DNA of 16,760 nt from RGIG8597 sp045133795 (lineage in GTDB: Bacteria > Spirochaetota > GWE2-31-10): assembly GCA_045133795.1 (NCBI GenBank), contig JBGUUT010000012.1, positions 1-16,760 of the forward strand, written 5' to 3'. The notes beneath the pieces were generated by a model, which did not search any database, had not been told where the DNA came from, and worked only from the letters and a program-made list of their open reading frames with translations. The translations under genes and the position numbers were made by a program. Of this stretch, positions 14,013-16,760 are shown piece after piece. Every line of letters starts with the position of its first letter. Position 1 is the stretch's first letter.

Positions 14013-14026
14013 GAAAATCATGATAC

Positions 14027-14042
14027 TGGCATAGTGGTTGCT
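14027..14042 (+). promoter_or_regulatory. Sigma-54 (RpoN) promoter for the amylase gene
   Basis: TGGCATAGTGGTTGCT matches the -24/-12 consensus TGGCACG-N4-TTGCW at every strongly conserved base. GG lies at 14028-14029 and GC at 14040-14041, with exactly ten bases between them; only the weaker C and G after TGGCA differ. Transcription would start near 14053, leaving a leader of about 30 bases with a ribosome binding site. No good sigma-70-type pair was found in 13980-14081. Sigma-54 promoters need an enhancer-binding activator; its site was not identified. Confidence 0.6.
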
Positions 14043-14073
14043 CTTTTCTAAACAATAAAAAATAGAGTTTATT

Positions 14074-14079
14074 AAGGAG
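14074..14079 (+). promoter_or_regulatory. Ribosome binding site that chooses between two amylase starts
   Basis: AAGGAG ends two bases before ATG 14082 and five bases before ATG 14085. The second spacing is the workable one, so translation most likely begins at 14085. Confidence 0.65.
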
Positions 14080-14084
14080 CGATG

Positions 14085-16760
14085 ATGATTAAAAGTAGCA
14101 AATATTCTTTTTTCAGAATATTCATGGTTTTGTGTTTTGCGGTAATGTTTTCGTGTACAAGTGTTACAACTCCTACCGTAGAAACAGGGAAAAGAAAACT
14201 TGCCACTCCTACGGCGAGTATCACGACAAGAGAAGTTGATTACGGAACAGTGGTGAAGTTTTCATACACGCCTAATGATGCAAATCTTTTTTATACTTTG
14301 GACGGAACAATTCCGGAGGTTGACGGAGATTCTAAATATTATAATCCGAATGAAGGTATAAAGTTAGATGAATCATGCACAATTACGGCTCGTATTTTTC
14401 ACAGTAATTATGAGGCTTCGGATTGTGTTTCATTTACTTATAACGTAGTGTTACCGGAACCAAAAATTAGTCCGGAAAAAACGGATATTGATACAGAAAC
14501 TGATATTTCAATTAAGTCTCCTATTCCGGGAGCTGAAATCTATTATCTTGTAGATTCTAATGTAGAATTAAATGAAAATAACGGAATTAGTAATGACGAA
14601 CCTTTTAATTTGCCGGAAGGTAAACATATAGTTCGATTTATTGCGATAAAAGGTAAAAGTAAATCCGAAATTGTAGAGCATATCTATAATGTTGCAGACA
14701 AAAACGGAATATACCTTGATGAGTTGACTGTTTCTAAAGGTAACTTAAACTTTTCAAAAACTGAAACTGAATATGCTTTCAATGTCGATTTTGAAGATTC
14801 TTCTATAGAAATAATTGCAGAAAGTAAAGGTAATGAAGTTAAAATTGCCGGAGTGAGTACAACGACAAAAACAGTGAATCTTGAAGTCGGTGAAAATACT
14901 GTCGAGATTGTAGTTGCATCAATGCAAGATTCTATGCTTTCAAAAACTTATATATTAAAGATTAAGAGAGCTTCAGAGAATCCGTCAGATGATGCAACAC
15001 TTGCAAATATCACATTGACAGCAGGCAATGTGGGGGTTCCTCTATCACCGATTTTTAGTAGTACTGTAGAAAAATATACTGCGACTGTAGAAAATGAAGT
15101 TACTTCTGTAAATGTTGCGGCAGTTACTACTGATAGTAAAGCAAGTGCAGCTTATGATAAAGAGTGTTTGTTGAAAATCGGCGAAAATACAATAAAGATT
15201 GAAGTAACAGCAGAAAAGACTTCTGTAAAAAAGGTTTATGAGGTTGTAGTTACAAGAAAAGAGCCAATAGTTCCCGGTAATGCAAAGCTAAAATCTTTTA
15301 CAGTTGACGGAGTTTATGTACCTATAAATGAGTACGGAATGTCTTATGAAACAGCAGCAAACGAAGTAAGTATCGTAGCAACTCCGGAAGATGAAAAAAT
15401 TACATCTTTAAAAATTAACAGTAAGGAATGTACCGGAACGACTGTAAAAGTACCGTCTGTGGTTAATGTTGTGATTGTGGCAGCCGACGGTCTTGTTACA
15501 AAAAGTTATACAGTAGATATTACTAAAAAAAGTAATGTTGAGCTTAAAAGTGTAAGTGTAAACGAAATAAGTTTATCTGTAAGTAAAAACATGAACTTTG
15601 TGTCTGCTACACCGTCTGCCAAATTAATTTTGGAAGTAAGCGGCGATGTGAAATCTGTTAAAGTAGACGGTCAGAATGTAACATCAACAAAAACTGCGAA
15701 AATTCAAATTTCTTCTAACGATAGTTTAGCTGCAGATAAAAATGTTTCTATTGAACTTGTGGCTAATGACGGAACTTCAAAGACTTATTTGTTGGCGTTA
15801 AAGTACAATCCGCCGATTACGGATAAGATTATTATCCATGCATATGATTACATTAATATATATACATGGGAAAATGGTAATTCAAGTTTGGAAAAGAAAC
15901 ATCAAGCAATGACACAAGAAGGTTCTTCAAAGTGGTACACAATTACATTGAATGTAACTAAGTCAAATATTATCTTTAGTAAACAAGTTGGTGGATGGAA
16001 TAATCAAACCGGTAACCTTTCTCGAGAAGCAGGTGAATGGTGGTACAAAGACGGAAATTGGACTTCTTATAATCCGGAAGACAGCGAAGCTCCGGTTCTT
16101 GTTGAGTTTACTTCTGATAAAACCGGAACTGTCAGCGGTAATGTAACTTTGACAGTATCGGCTACAGATAATATAGGTTTATCAAAAGCTGAGTTTAAAT
16201 CAGAAGGAAAAGTTATCGGGACAGCTTCTATGAGCGGAACTTCATCGACTGTAGATTTTATTCTTGATACAGAAAATCTTGAGAATAAAGCTCATACAAT
16301 AACAGCGACTGTTTATGATACAGCCGGTAAAGCTTCAAATACTATAGATTTGAATATTGTTACAAATAATGAAAATCCAGCTCCGATAGCTGTTATTTCC
16401 GGAGCTTCAGCGGTAGGTTTGGGAGCAACTAAGACTTATTCTGCAAGTTCTTCAAAAGACAAGAACGGAAATGTTGTTGGTTATAAATGGACTGTTAGCG
16501 GTGCAACTGTAAGTGGCAGTACGACAAATAAAGAAATTACCGTAACAGCTCCGAATGCAGAAACTACATTTACCATAACTTTGGTAGTTACAGATAATGA
16601 AGGAAAAGATTCGGCAATGGTTTCTCAGGTTGTAAGTGTAAAACCGAAAGTAAGCGGAGATTTCCGTGAAGAGTCAATTTACTTCCTTATGACTGCTCGT
16701 TTCTATGATGGTGATTCATCAAATAACCGTTGGTGTCGCCCAGATGATTCTGGTACTTCA
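14085..16760 (+). CDS. Cell-surface modular alpha-amylase, lipoprotein (partial, runs off the right edge)
   Basis: The frame is open from ATG 14085 to the last base (892 codons here) with no stop. The signal peptide ends at AVMFSC, with lipid Cys 24. Next come two chitobiase C-terminal-like Ig modules (about 38-122, with FYTLDGTIPE, and 122-206, with IYYLVDS), then four cadherin-like beta-sandwich modules (about 211-297, 303-392, 400-482 and 484-576). A starch-binding module of CBM26 type follows (about 577-664, Trp-rich: IYTWENGN, GGWNNQTG, EWWYKDGNW). Then come a bacterial Ig-like module (667-762) and a PKD module (764-857, with YKWTVSGA and VVTDNEGKDS). DFREESIYFLMTARFYDGD, starting near 860, is the opening of a GH13 alpha-amylase catalytic domain, which cleaves alpha-1,4-glucan; its catalytic residues lie beyond the window. 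The architecture fits a long stalk holding a starch-degrading enzyme at the cell surface. Pullulanase or another GH13 member remains possible. Confidence 0.85.
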   Translation, partial: MIKSSKYSFFRIFMVLCFAVMFSCTSVTTPTVETGKRKLATPTASITTREVDYGTVVKFSYTPNDANLFYTLDGTIPEVDGDSKYYNPNEGIKLDESCTITARIFHSNYEASDCVSFTYNVVLPEPKISPEKTDIDTETDISIKSPIPGAEIYYLVDSNVELNENNGISNDEPFNLPEGKHIVRFIAIKGKSKSEIVEHIYNVADKNGIYLDELTVSKGNLNFSKTETEYAFNVDFEDSSIEIIAESKGNEVKIAGVSTTTKTVNLEVGENTVEIVVASMQDSMLSKTYILKIKRASENPSDDATLANITLTAGNVGVPLSPIFSSTVEKYTATVENEVTSVNVAAVTTDSKASAAYDKECLLKIGENTIKIEVTAEKTSVKKVYEVVVTRKEPIVPGNAKLKSFTVDGVYVPINEYGMSYETAANEVSIVATPEDEKITSLKINSKECTGTTVKVPSVVNVVIVAADGLVTKSYTVDITKKSNVELKSVSVNEISLSVSKNMNFVSATPSAKLILEVSGDVKSVKVDGQNVTSTKTAKIQISSNDSLAADKNVSIELVANDGTSKTYLLALKYNPPITDKIIIHAYDYINIYTWENGNSSLEKKHQAMTQEGSSKWYTITLNVTKSNIIFSKQVGGWNNQTGNLSREAGEWWYKDGNWTSYNPEDSEAPVLVEFTSDKTGTVSGNVTLTVSATDNIGLSKAEFKSEGKVIGTASMSGTSSTVDFILDTENLENKAHTITATVYDTAGKASNTIDLNIVTNNENPAPIAVISGASAVGLGATKTYSASSSKDKNGNVVGYKWTVSGATVSGSTTNKEITVTAPNAETTFTITLVVTDNEGKDSAMVSQVVSVKPKVSGDFREESIYFLMTARFYDGDSSNNRWCRPDDSGTS

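Noticed and set aside
16660..16760. Truncated (pseudogene) amylase
   Set aside because: The frame is open to the final base and enters the catalytic domain normally. The cut is the window edge.

Overview
The window looks like a chromosomal piece of a low-GC spirochaete, most likely a Treponema. The evidence is the AT-rich sequence, several lipoproteins with the loose spirochaetal lipobox, a FadL/TraF-like outer-membrane barrel, and a modular lipidated amylase. The genus is inferred from gene content and style, not from a marker gene.

Layout. (1) 1-667, plus strand: the C-terminal end of a type I restriction-modification methyltransferase (HsdM) runs in from the left edge. It is followed by a short broken frame that resembles the N-terminal module of large defence NTPases, so this looks like the worn edge of a defence island. 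(2) 668-1008: no gene, but a 19-bp-stem hairpin and a roughly 74-bp tandem array of small hairpins whose stems covary. The array reaches into the dprA stop codon. (3) 7922 down to 1009, minus strand: a tightly packed five-gene unit, read in the order radical SAM protein, large lipoprotein, outer-membrane barrel, TPR lipoprotein, dprA. (4) 7923-8179: a divergent intergenic region with an extended -10 promoter candidate on each strand. (5) 8180-13979, plus strand: nadC, nadB, an oligopeptide-binding-type lipoprotein, avtA (valine-pyruvate aminotransferase) and a small membrane protein, with gaps of 3-16 nt. (6) 13980 to the right edge: a near-consensus sigma-54 promoter, then a lipidated multidomain alpha-amylase that leaves the window just as its GH13 catalytic domain begins.

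How the genes work together. NadB oxidises L-aspartate to iminoaspartate, and NadC converts quinolinate to nicotinate mononucleotide. The quinolinate synthase (NadA) that joins them is not in the window. The peptide-binding lipoprotein and AvtA suggest an amino-acid theme for the rest of that operon. The amylase gene has its own promoter and, by its N-terminal architecture, makes a cell-surface starch-binding enzyme. The minus-strand unit couples a cytoplasmic radical SAM enzyme to three envelope proteins of unknown role and to the DNA-processing protein DprA.

The items most worth a second look are the covarying hairpin array, the sigma-54 promoter in front of the amylase, the radical SAM/envelope operon and the broken defence-gene fragment.
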